Part shown: piece after piece, positions 34,150 through 43,105 of the stretch | Numbering within the stretch: the stretch's first letter is position 1 | How the letters are laid out: every line of letters starts with the position of its first letter | Origin: Bacillus litorisediminis | GTDB taxonomy: Bacteria; Bacillota; Bacilli; Bacillales; JC228 | DNA: 64,000 bases | Assembly (NCBI RefSeq): GCF_022808645.1 | Contig: NZ_JAKZKT010000020.1 | Coordinates: 18,808 to 82,807 of the forward strand | Direction of reading: 5' to 3' | The notes under the pieces: model-generated | What the model was told of the DNA's origin: nothing | The model's database searches: none | The model's input: the letters and a program-made list of their open reading frames with translations, nothing else | Made by a program: the position numbers and the translations under genes

Positions 34150-35346
34150 ATGCCTTTAGAAAAAAAGCCAAGTACATTAGCACTGCTTGCTTTGGCAGTA
34201 AGTGCATTTGCTATTGGAACTACAGAATTTATTAGTGTTGGGCTATTGCCTCTAATCGCAGAGGATTTACAAATATCTGTTACAGCAGCCGGTTTAACCG
34301 TTTCTTTATACGCGTTAGGTGTTACATTTGGAGCACCGATTCTGACATCACTTACCTCAACGATATCACGTAAAGCTTTACTGCTTTGGATTATGGTTGT
34401 TTTTATCATTGGGAATAGTATCGCAGCGGCAGCTTTCAGTATTGAGATTTTACTAGCAGCACGTGTCATTTCTGCATTTTCACATGGTGTTTTCATGTCA
34501 ATCGGCTCAACTATTGCTGCAGATTTAGTACCAGAAAATCGACGGGCTAGTGCGATTTCGATTATGTTTACCGGACTTACTGTCGCTACTGTAACTGGGG
34601 TTCCATTCGGAACATTTATAGGTCAGCAATTTGGCTGGAGAATTGCTTTTCTTGTCATTGTAGCTGTCGGTTTAATTGCATTAATCGCCAATAGTGTCCT
34701 TGTTCCATCTGATCTTCGCAAAGGAAATCAAACAACATTTCGGGATCAATTTAAAATAGTTACAAACGGCCGTTTACTCTTACTTTTTATCATTACGGCG
34801 TTAGGCTATGGCGGAACATTTGTGGTCTTTACCTTTTTATCACCATTACTGCAGAATATTACAGGATTTAAACCAGGAACTGTTGCGGTGATTTTGCTGC
34901 TATACGGTATTGCGATTGCGGTTGGCAACATGATAGGCGGAAAGCTGTCCAACCAAAATCCAATAAAGGCATTATTCTATATGTTTATCGTACAAGCCAT
35001 AGTCCTATTTATCTTGTTCTTTACGGTACCATTTAAACTTGCCGGATTGATTACTATCTTCCTAATGGGGCTTATGGCCTTTATGAATGTGCCGGGATTA
35101 CAGGTTTATGTAGTCATGTTAGCAGAACGTTTTGTGCCGGCGGCTGTAGATGTTGCATCAGCCATTAATATTGCAGCGTTCAACGCAGGAATTGCAATCG
35201 GATCCTATTTGGGCGGTATCATTACAGACTCTATTGGACTCATTCATACTACCTGGGCAGGAGGGCTAATGGTGCTTATTGCCGTCATATTAACAGGCTG
35301 GAGCAGAAATCTTGAAAAAAGAAAAATAAAGGAGGTGAATGATTAA
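34150..35346 (+). CDS. DHA1-type MFS efflux transporter (AraJ/YtbD-like)
   Basis: 398 residues and 12 hydrophobic segments. It has the family N-terminus FAIGTTEFISVGLLPLIAEDL and motif C-like GVPFGTFIGQQFGWR. The GTTEF pattern is typical of sugar/drug exporters of the AraJ/PbuE branch. AGGAGGAG precedes ATG 34150. First gene of a two-gene operon with an aldo-keto reductase, opposite an HxlR regulator. Likely induced by a reactive electrophile or aldehyde (inference from family context). Confidence 0.88.
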   Translation: MPLEKKPSTLALLALAVSAFAIGTTEFISVGLLPLIAEDLQISVTAAGLTVSLYALGVTFGAPILTSLTSTISRKALLLWIMVVFIIGNSIAAAAFSIEILLAARVISAFSHGVFMSIGSTIAADLVPENRRASAISIMFTGLTVATVTGVPFGTFIGQQFGWRIAFLVIVAVGLIALIANSVLVPSDLRKGNQTTFRDQFKIVTNGRLLLLFIITALGYGGTFVVFTFLSPLLQNITGFKPGTVAVILLLYGIAIAVGNMIGGKLSNQNPIKALFYMFIVQAIVLFILFFTVPFKLAGLITIFLMGLMAFMNVPGLQVYVVMLAERFVPAAVDVASAINIAAFNAGIAIGSYLGGIITDSIGLIHTTWAGGLMVLIAVILTGWSRNLEKRKIKEVND

Positions 35347-35404
35347 CAAACAAACAAGTGCAGATTAACTTTCTTCTTAAAACAACAATTGGAGGTTTAT
35401 TGAT

Positions 35405-36247
35405 ATGATAAAAAGCTTACAAGATACAACTACTTTGCATAATGGTGTTAAAATGCCACTGCTTGGTATCGGCGTATTTAAAGTTGAACAAGGTCCGGAA
35501 TTAGTTGAAGCAGTTAAAATTGCCATTAAACATGGGTATCGCAGTATTGATACAGCCGCGATTTATGAAAATGAAGAAGGTGTTGGCCAGGCTATCCGTA
35601 AGGGGCTAAGTGAAGCAGGGATCATTAGAGAAGACCTATTTGTCACATCCAAGGTGTGGAACTCCGATTTAGGGTACGACTCTACCATTCAAGCGTATGA
35701 AACAAGCTTAAAGAAACTAGGTCTTGATTATTTGGATTTATACCTGATTCACTGGCCAGTAAAAGGTAAATACAAAGAAGCTTGGCGAGCTTTAGAGACT
35801 CTTTATAAGGAAGGCAAAGTAAAAGCTATTGGTGTAAGTAATTTTCAAATCCATCACCTTGAAGACTTAATGAAGGATGCAGAGATTAAACCTATGGTTA
35901 ATCAAGTAGAATACCATCCTCGCTTAACTCAGAAAGAAGTCCATTCCTTTTGCCAGGAGAATGGCATTCAGCTAGAAGCTTGGTCGCCTTTAATGCAGGG
36001 TCAGCTATTGGATCACCCGGTACTGAAAGAAATAGCAAATACCTATAATAAAACCATTGCGCAAATTATTATAAGATGGGATCTGCAAAACGGAGTTGTA
36101 ACCATTCCAAAATCTACGAAAGCACATCGAATTGTGGAGAACGCTTCTGTCTTTGATTTTGAACTGACGAAAGAAGACATGATGCGAATTGATCAACTAA
36201 ATCAAAATCTTCGGGTAGGACCCGACCCTGACAACTTTGACTTCTAA
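35405..36247 (+). CDS. Aldo/keto reductase (AKR5-like, YtbE/YvgN type)
   Basis: 280 residues of TIM-barrel AKR. The catalytic tetrad is visible: Asp and Tyr in DTAAIYENEEGVG, Lys in VTSKVWNSDLG, and His in YLIHWPV. The NADPH-site IPKSTKAHRIVENA lies near the C-terminus. It reduces aldehydes or ketoaldehydes such as methylglyoxal. TTGGAGG precedes ATG 35405. Located 58 bp after the MFS gene and probably co-transcribed under HxlR control. Confidence 0.92.
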   Translation: MIKSLQDTTTLHNGVKMPLLGIGVFKVEQGPELVEAVKIAIKHGYRSIDTAAIYENEEGVGQAIRKGLSEAGIIREDLFVTSKVWNSDLGYDSTIQAYETSLKKLGLDYLDLYLIHWPVKGKYKEAWRALETLYKEGKVKAIGVSNFQIHHLEDLMKDAEIKPMVNQVEYHPRLTQKEVHSFCQENGIQLEAWSPLMQGQLLDHPVLKEIANTYNKTIAQIIIRWDLQNGVVTIPKSTKAHRIVENASVFDFELTKEDMMRIDQLNQNLRVGPDPDNFDF

Positions 36248-36484
36248 TCACACGGATAAAAATAAAGGTGATTTTTATGGGATGATATCCTGTGGAATAG
36301 CAACCTACCGAGAGATTGTCCAGCTGAAAAAATTATATATATATAGATCCATTTGCAGATCAAGAAGGCAATCCTGTCTTTGCTCTCAGGATATAGACGG
36401 TATCTGGGTAGTCCTTTATATAGATCAAAGTGCAGTCGGTCAATAAGTAAAGAAACTTTTCATTTTGTTATGAACTGCTAATAG

Positions 36485-36522
36485 CTGCCCTCCAAAAGTT
36501 TTATAACTTTGTTGGAGGGCAG
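36485..36522 (+). terminator. Terminator in the gap after the aldo/keto reductase
   Basis: CTGCCCTCCAA and TTGGAGGGCAG form a perfect 11-bp stem, followed by TTAAATTT. The gap 36248-36484 otherwise shows no intact gene; a short DPFADQEGNPVFAL stretch near 36346-36390 may be decayed coding sequence. Confidence 0.6.
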
Positions 36523-36540
36523 TTAAATTTGTAACGTGCA

Positions 36541-36845
36541 TCACTCTGGCAAATTTCCTGATCTCTCCCCTACCTCATAGGAAGGAAGTACATTGTCATA
36601 CATCAGATGCAAGATCATACCTGTCGCCGCATGGTCGAGGTTATGACAGTGGTCCATCCACATGCCGGGATTATCTGCGATAAATACTACTTCATACGTT
36701 TCCCCTGGAAGAACGTTTAACGTATCTGTCAGCCATGGCGTCTCTACTTTTTTACCGTTCTTCTTTAATACGGTCATATGATGCCCGTGAAGATGCATGG
36801 GGTGTTCACCAAGACTTCTGTTTACAAAGGTTGTCTTTACCAACA
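36541..36845 (-). pseudogene. Multicopper oxidase, C-terminal fragment
   Basis: About 100 residues survive: VKTTFVNRSLGEHPMHLHGH and PWLTDTLNVLPGETYEVVFI, then MDHCHNLDHAATGMILH. The HPMHLHGH and HCHNLDHAATGM blocks are the type 1, 2 and 3 copper ligands of cupredoxin domain 3. The remaining frame upstream to 36942 is antisense to a kinase fragment and is not oxidase. The N-terminal domains are missing. Confidence 0.85.
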
Positions 36846-36852
36846 AAAACCC

Positions 36853-37089
36853 TATGCCCGAATCACAATTAAAGATAACGGAATCGGGATCTCTAAAGAG
36901 GTTCTGCCCCATATTTTTAACCGCTTTTACAGGGCAGACCATTCACGGACACGCCCGAATGGCGGAACCGGTCTCGGCCTCGCTATTGCAAAGCAAAACA
37001 TAGCCGTACATCATGGATTGATTGAAGTAGAAAGTAAAGAAGGTCAAGGCACATCGTTCACAGTCTATCTGCCAATTGAACCGGTTTAA
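36853..37089 (+). pseudogene. Sensor histidine kinase, C-terminal fragment
   Basis: The plus strand reads YARITIKDNGIGISKEVLPH then IFNRFYRADHSRTRPNGGTG and LGLAIAKQNI, ending at TAA. This is the G1, F and G2 boxes of a HATPase_c domain. The HisKA domain and everything before it are absent. It abuts the multicopper oxidase fragment head to head, with a junction near 36846. Confidence 0.85.
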
Positions 37090-37195
37090 TTCAAAAAGGG
37101 ATTTTCGGTAAATAGCCCTCCATGCCTAGTTGCAGCACCAGCAGATGAATGAAAATTGGTTAGTTTCAGCCCCGGTTGGACCTATTTTCAGGGTA

Positions 37196-37800
37196 ACGGA
37201 ATGAGGATCCATTAAATGAGTTTGGCGGATCCTCATTCCGTTATTAGAACGAAAACCTGTACTTCAGGGGCTGATGCGGATTCTGATTCCGCTATTCGCA
37301 AAAAATCAATCAAATTTGAGAGAAAAATAGGCAAATAACGGAACCAGGAACCGAAACCATGCTCCGAACAAAGATTTTTGAATAAATAGCGGAATGAGGA
37401 TTCATTAAATAAGTCTGGCGGATCCTCATTCCGTTATTAGTACCTGCACTTCAGGGGCTGAAGCGGATTCTGATTCCGCTATTCGTACAAATTCAATCAA
37501 ATTTGAGAGAAAAATAGGCAAATAACGGAACCAGGAACCGAAACCATGCTCCGAACAAAGATTTTTGAATAAATAGCGGAATGAGGATTCATTAAATAAG
37601 TCTGGCGGATCCTCATTCCGTTATTCGAACGAAAACCTGCACTTCAGGGACTGAAGCGGATTCTGATTCCGCTATTCGTACAAAATCAATCAAATTTGAG
37701 AGAAAAATAGGCAAATAACGGAACCAGGAACCGAAACCATGCTCCGAACAAAGATTTTTGAATAAATAGCGGAATGAGGATCCATTAAATAAGTTTGACG
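37196..37800. repeat. 190-bp tandem repeat array C (three units plus a partial)
   Basis: Units beginning CGGAATGAGGATYCATTAAAT start near 37198, 37391, 37578 and 37771, with periods 193, 187 and 193 (a 6-bp indel). Inside each unit are nested palindromes such as CGGAATGAGGAT...ATCCTCATTCCG and GCGGATTCTGATTCCGC. It fills the gap between the kinase remnant and the MFS gene. Confidence 0.88.
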
Positions 37801-37944
37801 GCTAAAAAAGGATTAATTTTCAGGGTAGCGAATCGTGTGTCCTATAAAATCATCAAAGCAGGGTTTTTACTAAAATAAAAGATCTTCTGTCCTCTTAAAT
37901 AGCAATTAAACTTTATAACTGCGAAATTTGAGCTTTTAATGGCT

Positions 37945-39243
37945 TTATTTTGCAGTTCTCCTAAACCCCATGACACCTAGGATCAACAACAAGGCAAAGA
38001 TCCCCCCTGCCAGTGAAAGTGTAAAATAGCTGGACTGAGCGACTACAATACCTGATATAGCCCCTCCAGTTGCCCCTGACAAAGCAACTAACACATCTAC
38101 CGACCCTTGCGTTTTCGCACGTGTAGAAGCAGTCGTTGCATCCACGAGCATGGCTGTCCCGCTGATCAATCCGAAATTCCAGCCGAGTCCCAATAAGGCG
38201 AGAGCTATTGTTATATACAGGATAGAAGAAGTAGGTGCCAATGCAGCTAGTGCTCCAGCAGCTAGTAAAGTAATACCTGAGGCAACCGCCATTGCGTTCC
38301 GTCCGAGTTTATCGACCAGGACACCTGTGACAAGAGATGGCAGATACATACATGCAACATGAATCCCTATTATTAATCCAACCTCGCGCAGCCCATGCCC
38401 ATGGTGCCCTATATGAACCGGTGTCATGGTCATAATCGCTACCATTACAATTTGGGTCGTAACCATTAATGTCGCTGCTTTCACGATTCCTCGTTTATTT
38501 TCGGCTAAAGTTTCGATCCCTATTTCCGATTGATTGCTATTATTGTTCTTTCTGGCCGCAATTGCATCCGCAATAATAAGAGGGTCTGGGCGAAGAAAAA
38601 GCAATAACACCGAACCCGCCAGGATGAAGGCGGTTGCTGCAAGAATAAATGGACCAGCCAGAGCAGGTATTCCTATTGATAAAGCGAATTCTCCCATTGG
38701 CTCAACTAGGTTAGGACCAGCAACCGCTCCGAAAGTAGTAGATACCAACGCAATACTCACCGCCTTTGCACGTTGCGTCGGATTCGCTAAGTCCGTCCCG
38801 GCATAGCGTGCTTGCAGATTTGTAGCTGAACCTGCCCCATAAATAAAAAGTGAGACAAATAGCAGGAAGATATTAGTAGTAACTGCTGAAAAGATAACTC
38901 CAATAGCACCTATTCCCCCTGTTAAAAAACCAGCAGCCAATCCTGCCCGACGTCCAAAGCGCTGAGAGAGGCGCCCTACAATAAAGGCTGCCCCTGCTGA
39001 TCCTAGTGTAAAGAGCGCAGTAGGTACTCCCGCATAACCACTAGAACCTAACATATCCTGTGCCAATAGAGCTCCCACGGTAATTCCCGCCGCGAGACCA
39101 GCTCCTCCAAAAATTTGAGAAAGGACCACAATCAGTAAAGTACGTTTATATAATTTCTCCTGCTTCTCCGTGTTATCTATGTAACTGTCAATCCAATCAA
39201 CGTTCCTGCTTAATGCCGCAGCCTGATCCAGTTTCTGTGCCAT
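37945..39243 (-). CDS. MFS transporter
   Basis: 432 residues and 12 hydrophobic segments after a charged 40-residue N-terminus. Motif A-like GRLSQRFGRRAG follows helix 2, and a second copy VDKLGRNAM follows helix 8. TPVHIGHHGHGLREVG in the central loop is His-rich. Substrate unknown. The ribosome binding region is GGGAG before ATG 39243. Bounded by repeats downstream and by mscL upstream (divergent). Confidence 0.82.
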   Translation of the reverse strand: MAQKLDQAAALSRNVDWIDSYIDNTEKQEKLYKRTLLIVVLSQIFGGAGLAAGITVGALLAQDMLGSSGYAGVPTALFTLGSAGAAFIVGRLSQRFGRRAGLAAGFLTGGIGAIGVIFSAVTTNIFLLFVSLFIYGAGSATNLQARYAGTDLANPTQRAKAVSIALVSTTFGAVAGPNLVEPMGEFALSIGIPALAGPFILAATAFILAGSVLLLFLRPDPLIIADAIAARKNNNSNQSEIGIETLAENKRGIVKAATLMVTTQIVMVAIMTMTPVHIGHHGHGLREVGLIIGIHVACMYLPSLVTGVLVDKLGRNAMAVASGITLLAAGALAALAPTSSILYITIALALLGLGWNFGLISGTAMLVDATTASTRAKTQGSVDVLVALSGATGGAISGIVVAQSSYFTLSLAGGIFALLLILGVMGFRRTAK

Positions 39244-39498
39244 CTCCCTACACCCCGCCTATTCCCATTAAACTAATAAATCTTCAGTTGTAACCAGTAT
39301 AATCTATAATAAGAGGGAAAAGTTCTAATAATTTACAAAATAAATAAGGCCAGCCCCCAGCATTCCAAAACGTTGCTTGACAATATGTTTATATCTTAAG
39401 ACGGGAAGCCATTAGTTTTACTATTCTATTGAAATCATTTGCAGGCAAAACTATAATAACAAGGAATTATTTCAGACTAGTATTTGGAGGTACGTTCA

Positions 39499-39855
39499 AT
39501 GTGGCAAGAGTTTAAAAAGTTTGCATTAAAAGGCAATGTATTAGACTTAGCGATAGCAGTTGTTATTGGGACTGCATTTGGTAAAATCGTGTCTTCTCTC
39601 GTCCAAGACATCATTATGCCACTGGTTGGGTTATTGGGAGGCGGAATAGACTTTAGCCATCTCGCTTATGGCAAAATTAAATACGGAGTCTTTATTCAGT
39701 CCGTAATTGATTTTCTCATTATTGCTTTCTCAATTTTTATGGTGGTTCGATTTTTTAATCGTTTTAAGAAAAAGGAAGAAGCGGCTGCACCTGTTATCGA
39801 TCATAAAGAAGAGCTATTGCGGGAAATTAGAGATTTGCTGAAAGAAGGAAAATGA
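39499..39855 (+). CDS. mscL: Large-conductance mechanosensitive channel
   Basis: 118 residues from ATG 39499; the TTG at 39484 is inside the TTGGAGG ribosome binding site. MscL hallmark [24 protein letters not shown] (TM1, interrupted here only for description at about 8-31) and a second helix [15 protein letters not shown], then a charged C-terminal helix [13 protein letters not shown]. It opens under membrane tension to release solutes during hypo-osmotic shock. Confidence 0.95.
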   Translation: MWQEFKKFALKGNVLDLAIAVVIGTAFGKIVSSLVQDIIMPLVGLLGGGIDFSHLAYGKIKYGVFIQSVIDFLIIAFSIFMVVRFFNRFKKKEEAAAPVIDHKEELLREIRDLLKEGK

Positions 39856-39897
39856 TAGTCTCAAAATAAACTTAAAGCTTTCGTTATGATAAGAAAA

Positions 39898-39926
39898 ACC
39901 GGGCAAAAACCGCCCGGTCCTTTTTT
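39898..39926 (+). terminator. mscL terminator
   Basis: ACCGGGC and GCCCGGT stem around AAAAACC, followed by CCTTTTTTG. Confidence 0.8.
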
Positions 39927-39962
39927 GTAAGTTAAAATAGTAAACTTAATTTGGTGTACTAA

Positions 39963-40142
39963 GCGGACATGTATTCCGCTAATTTCACAAAAACCACTGT
40001 TTTCCTGATGCGATAGGGCATATGTTCCGTTTTTGGCCAAAATCAGCAAAAAATAGCTGTAATTTGCACGAATAACGGAATCAGTGTCCTTTAATTATGG
40101 ATATCAGCCCTTTTTTTAAACAATAACGGATCCAGTGTCCGC
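39963..40142. repeat. Degenerate copy of the array C motif
   Basis: GCGGACATGTATTCCGC near 39963 and AACGGATCCAGTGTCCGC near 40125-40142 bracket AACGGAATCAGTGTCC. The vocabulary is that of the 37.2-37.8 kb array, but here as a single, partly decayed unit. No gene is visible in 39856-40254. Confidence 0.5.
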
Positions 40143-40192
40143 AAACATCTTACCACGCCATACTCAAGCAACTTGTAAATTTATTCTCTTTT

Positions 40193-40234
40193 AAAGAAAC
40201 CTGTAATCACAACGAACGATTACAGGTTTCTTTT
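40193..40234 (-). terminator. Terminator after the heme monooxygenase-like gene
   Basis: AAGAAACCTGTAATC and GATTACAGGTTTCTT form a 15-bp perfect stem with T/A runs on both sides. Confidence 0.8.
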
Positions 40235-40254
40235 TTCACACTTAAAAATATCAT

Positions 40255-40575
40255 TTATTTTACAGCCTTTTTGACTGCTTTTACCTCGTACAGCCCGCCT
40301 TCTGAACTGACAATATATTCAGGCTTTGGCTGACCTAGTTTGGCTTTATGGCCCGCGATATGAACTTCACTTTTTTCCCACTGCTTCCAATACTCCTCTG
40401 ATTCCCATCGGATCATAACGATTACTTCTTCTTCTCCGCGCCTAACCTTTTTTACCAGTACACTCAAATCAATAAATCCTTCTTGCTTTTCAACATGGCC
40501 CTCCCCGCTAAAACGTTTCACAACCTGGTCCGCATTTCCTTCTGTCACTACCATTTTTCTCATTTGAACAAACAT
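40255..40575 (-). CDS. Antibiotic biosynthesis monooxygenase-fold protein, probable heme-degrading HmoA-like
   Basis: 106 residues from ATG 40575 (GGGGAT 7 nt upstream; earlier ATGs lack a site). ABM ferredoxin-like fold: MVVTEGNADQVVKRFSGEG, then EGFIDLSVLVKKV, and VMIRWESEEYWKQWEKSEVH with the W-x-S-x-E-x-F/Y-x-x-W pattern of IsdG/HmoA proteins. HmoA-type enzymes open heme to release iron. The Fur box 40 bp upstream supports an iron role. Confidence 0.8.
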   Translation of the reverse strand: MFVQMRKMVVTEGNADQVVKRFSGEGHVEKQEGFIDLSVLVKKVRRGEEEVIVMIRWESEEYWKQWEKSEVHIAGHKAKLGQPKPEYIVSSEGGLYEVKAVKKAVK

Positions 40576-40616
40576 TGAATACATCCCCAATCCTATCATG
40601 TAATTACGATTTTAAT

Positions 40617-40631
40617 TGAAAATGATTATCA
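40617..40631. promoter_or_regulatory. Fur box
   Basis: TGAAAATGATTATCA matches the 7-1-7 Fur consensus TGATAATNATTATCA at all but one position. It lies upstream of the heme monooxygenase-like gene and predicts derepression in iron starvation. Confidence 0.7.
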
Positions 40632-40710
40632 ATGTCAATCAATAAGATATCTCTATTTTTTAAACAAACGTTTGATTAAAATCTTTTAGTTGCCTGAGAC
40701 TCCAGCGAAA

Positions 40711-40743
40711 AAAAGACCTTCAAGTCCATGATTGAAGGTCTTT
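40711..40743. terminator. Hairpin after the small zinc-finger gene
   Basis: AAAGACCTTCAA and TTGAAGGTCTTT form a 12-bp perfect stem. Confidence 0.7.
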
Positions 40744-40748
40744 AGCCA

Positions 40749-40925
40749 TCAGTCTAGAATTCGATTGTTTTCATCTACATTAATAAATCTGGGCGGGTCC
40801 GGAGAAGCTCCAGGATCGATGTGGCCAGTCCCGCCACAAACCGTACATTTATATTGCCACGATTCATCATCCGCCAGCATGCCAGTGCCTTCACAAGCTC
40901 TGCATATTGTATCCCGATTTACCAT
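40749..40925 (-). CDS. Small DnaJ-type zinc-finger protein (58 aa)
   Basis: ATG 40925 to TGA 40749, with AGGAGG 9 nt upstream. It encodes two DnaJ-like CxxCxGxG motifs, CRACEGTG (8-15) and CTVCGGTG (27-34), separated by a short acidic loop, then a Pro/Asp-rich tail. The four cysteines should hold one zinc. It has no J domain and is far shorter than DnaJ. Small proteins of this kind occur in Bacillus without known function. It lies 31 bp after the aconitase-family gene on the same strand. Confidence 0.8.
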   Translation of the reverse strand: MVNRDTICRACEGTGMLADDESWQYKCTVCGGTGHIDPGASPDPPRFINVDENNRILD

Positions 40926-40955
40926 ATAGGTTTTCCTCCTCTTGCTCGATCATTT

Positions 40956-42911
40956 TTAAACATGACTGTTTTGACGGTCTTTTACCCAATTGATTAGTCC
41001 GCCTTTTAACATCATATCGATTTGACGTCCAGATAAGTTGTGCCGAACATCAATCTCGAGTCCTTTTCCTTTAACACGAATACTGAATTCACTGCCTTGC
41101 TGAATTTTGGCACGCAAATCAGTAAAAATCAGAACATCGTCTTGCTCCAATTTGTCATAATCTTCTTCATGGACAAATGTAACAGGCAGGATTCCAAAGT
41201 TAACTAGGTTTTGCCAATGAATTCGGGCAAAGTCTTTTACTAATGCAACCCGTAAACCTAGATACCTTGGTGCAAGCGCTGCATGTTCACGGCTGGACCC
41301 TTGTCCATAATTAAAACCGGCGACAATTGCATGACCGCTTTCATTCCGTAATTTCATTGCTTTTTCGTAATAGTTCTCGTCAATGATTTCAAAGGCAAAC
41401 TTACTGATTTCAGGCAGGTTACTCCGGTAAGGGAGGACACGAGCGCCTCCTGCTAATATTTCATCGGTTGAAATATTGTCTCCCATCTTTAATAAAATCG
41501 GAACTTCTAAGTTATCTTGAAGCTGATCCATCTCTGGAATGGAGGCAATATTTGGACCTTTGTGTAAGTCAACCTTTCTTGCCTCCTCATAGGTAAGCGG
41601 CTCATCTAACAAATTTAATTCAAGCGTTGGGTCATCCGGTTCTTTTACCTTCGGATATTCCATATCTAACGATCGAGGGTCCGTAATAACTCCTTTTAAA
41701 GCAGACGCAGCTGCAGTCTCAGGACTGCATAAAAACACACTATCTTCTCTCGTTCCGGAACGGCCAGGGAAGTTGCGAGGGGTTGTTCTCAGACTGTTTC
41801 TGCCGGTTGCAGGTGCTTGTCCCATCCCAATGCACCCATTGCAGCCTGCCTGATGAAGCCTTGCTCCAGCTTGCAGCAAACTTGCAATATGCCCCTCCTT
41901 TACTAAGTCTGTTAACATTTGCCGAGATGTTGGATTTATGTCAAAGGAGATTCCAGGTGCCACCTGTTTCCCTTTTACAATCTCAGCAACTATTGCAAAA
42001 TCACGATAACCCGGATTTGCGGAAGAGCCAACATAGGATTGATAAATAGGCAGTCCTTCCACTTCCTTAACCGTTACCACATTACCAGGGCTTGAGGGTT
42101 TGGCAATCAGCGGCTCTAGCTCAGACAGATTGATTTCTTCATGCAAATCATATGTGGCCCCTTCATCTGCTACCAGCTCCATCCAATCCTCTTCACGTCC
42201 CTGCTGCTTTAGAAACCGTCTCACTTCTTGATCTGATGGGAAAACAGTGGCGGTTGCCCCGAGCTCTGCCCCCATATTCGCAATGACATGGCGATCCATT
42301 GCTGTTAAACTCTCGAGGCCAGGTCCATAATATTCAATTACACGCCCGACCCCGCCCTTCACATCATGGCGGCGAAGCATTTCGAGAATCACATCTTTTG
42401 CACTGACCCAGTCTGGAAGTTTACCAATTAGTTTGACTCCCCAGACTTTTGGCATTTTTACATAAAAGGGTTCCCCCGCAATTGCCATTGCTACATCTAT
42501 ACCGCCTGCCCCCATTGCGAGCATTCCCATACATCCATTTGCACAAGTGTGGCTGTCGGAACCGAGCAGCGTTTTTCCCGGCTTAGCAAGCCGCTGCATA
42601 TGAACGGGATGACTGACACCATTCCCGGGACGGCTGTAATAAAGCCCGAACCGTCGTGTTGCACTTTGCAAGAACAAATGATCATCTGGATTTTTGCTAT
42701 CTACCTGAATTAAATTGTGGTCCACATATTGGGCCGATGCTTCCGTTTTCGCATAATCTAGCCCCATAGCTTCTAACTCCAGCATAACCATGGTTCCAGT
42801 TGCGTCTTGGGTTAAAGTTTGATCAATTTTTAGCCCTATTTCCTGACCGGGTGTCATTTCACCGGATAATAGATGCGATTTAATAAGTTTTTGGGTAACA
42901 TTCAATCCCAT
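40956..42911 (-). CDS. Aconitate hydratase family protein (single-chain, about 650 aa)
   Basis: 651 residues. LLGSDSHTCANGCMGMLAMG (114-133) and the paired cysteines of QAGCNGCIGMGQ (about 356) are the [4Fe-4S] ligands. A C-terminal swivel domain follows: VAGFNYGQGSSREHAALAPR (about 548) and RIHWQNLVNFGILPV. It interconverts citrate and isocitrate or a homologue substrate. It is shorter than the CitB/AcnA type (about 900 aa) and closer to the LeuC-D-like short aconitases, so a homoaconitase or methyl-branched substrate cannot be excluded. AGGAGG precedes ATG 42911. Confidence 0.85.
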   Translation of the reverse strand: MGLNVTQKLIKSHLLSGEMTPGQEIGLKIDQTLTQDATGTMVMLELEAMGLDYAKTEASAQYVDHNLIQVDSKNPDDHLFLQSATRRFGLYYSRPGNGVSHPVHMQRLAKPGKTLLGSDSHTCANGCMGMLAMGAGGIDVAMAIAGEPFYVKMPKVWGVKLIGKLPDWVSAKDVILEMLRRHDVKGGVGRVIEYYGPGLESLTAMDRHVIANMGAELGATATVFPSDQEVRRFLKQQGREEDWMELVADEGATYDLHEEINLSELEPLIAKPSSPGNVVTVKEVEGLPIYQSYVGSSANPGYRDFAIVAEIVKGKQVAPGISFDINPTSRQMLTDLVKEGHIASLLQAGARLHQAGCNGCIGMGQAPATGRNSLRTTPRNFPGRSGTREDSVFLCSPETAAASALKGVITDPRSLDMEYPKVKEPDDPTLELNLLDEPLTYEEARKVDLHKGPNIASIPEMDQLQDNLEVPILLKMGDNISTDEILAGGARVLPYRSNLPEISKFAFEIIDENYYEKAMKLRNESGHAIVAGFNYGQGSSREHAALAPRYLGLRVALVKDFARIHWQNLVNFGILPVTFVHEEDYDKLEQDDVLIFTDLRAKIQQGSEFSIRVKGKGLEIDVRHNLSGRQIDMMLKGGLINWVKDRQNSHV

Positions 42912-43018
42912 GTATGTACCTCCTGAATCTTTCCATTTCCTTTTATTGTGCTTTAAATCAGGAAATATATGCTTTTGAAACTAGACATACTTTCATAAAT
43001 ATGTTTATATAATAAAGT

Positions 43019-43050
43019 TACCCAGGATAACTATTACCCAGGATAACTAT
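43019..43050. promoter_or_regulatory. Tandem MarR-type operators
   Basis: TACCCAGGATAACTAT occurs twice in direct tandem (43019-43034 and 43035-43050). Each centres on AGTTACCCAGGATAACT-type symmetry (7 of 8 arm positions pair in the first copy). It lies just before the ribosome binding site of the MarR gene and suggests autorepression. Confidence 0.6.
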
Positions 43051-43105
43051 TATTTGGAGGTGCTGTACGATCAAAACTTCTCAAAAATTTTTTCATCAGC
43101 TCTTG

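Noticed and set aside
36237..36446. 69-codon plus-strand frame after the aldo/keto reductase
   Set aside because: Overlaps the reductase end, no ribosome binding site, composition not protein-like apart from a short possible fragment in another frame.
36846..36942. N-terminal part of the oxidase-containing frame
   Set aside because: It is antisense to the kinase fragment; the true oxidase similarity begins only at about 36845.
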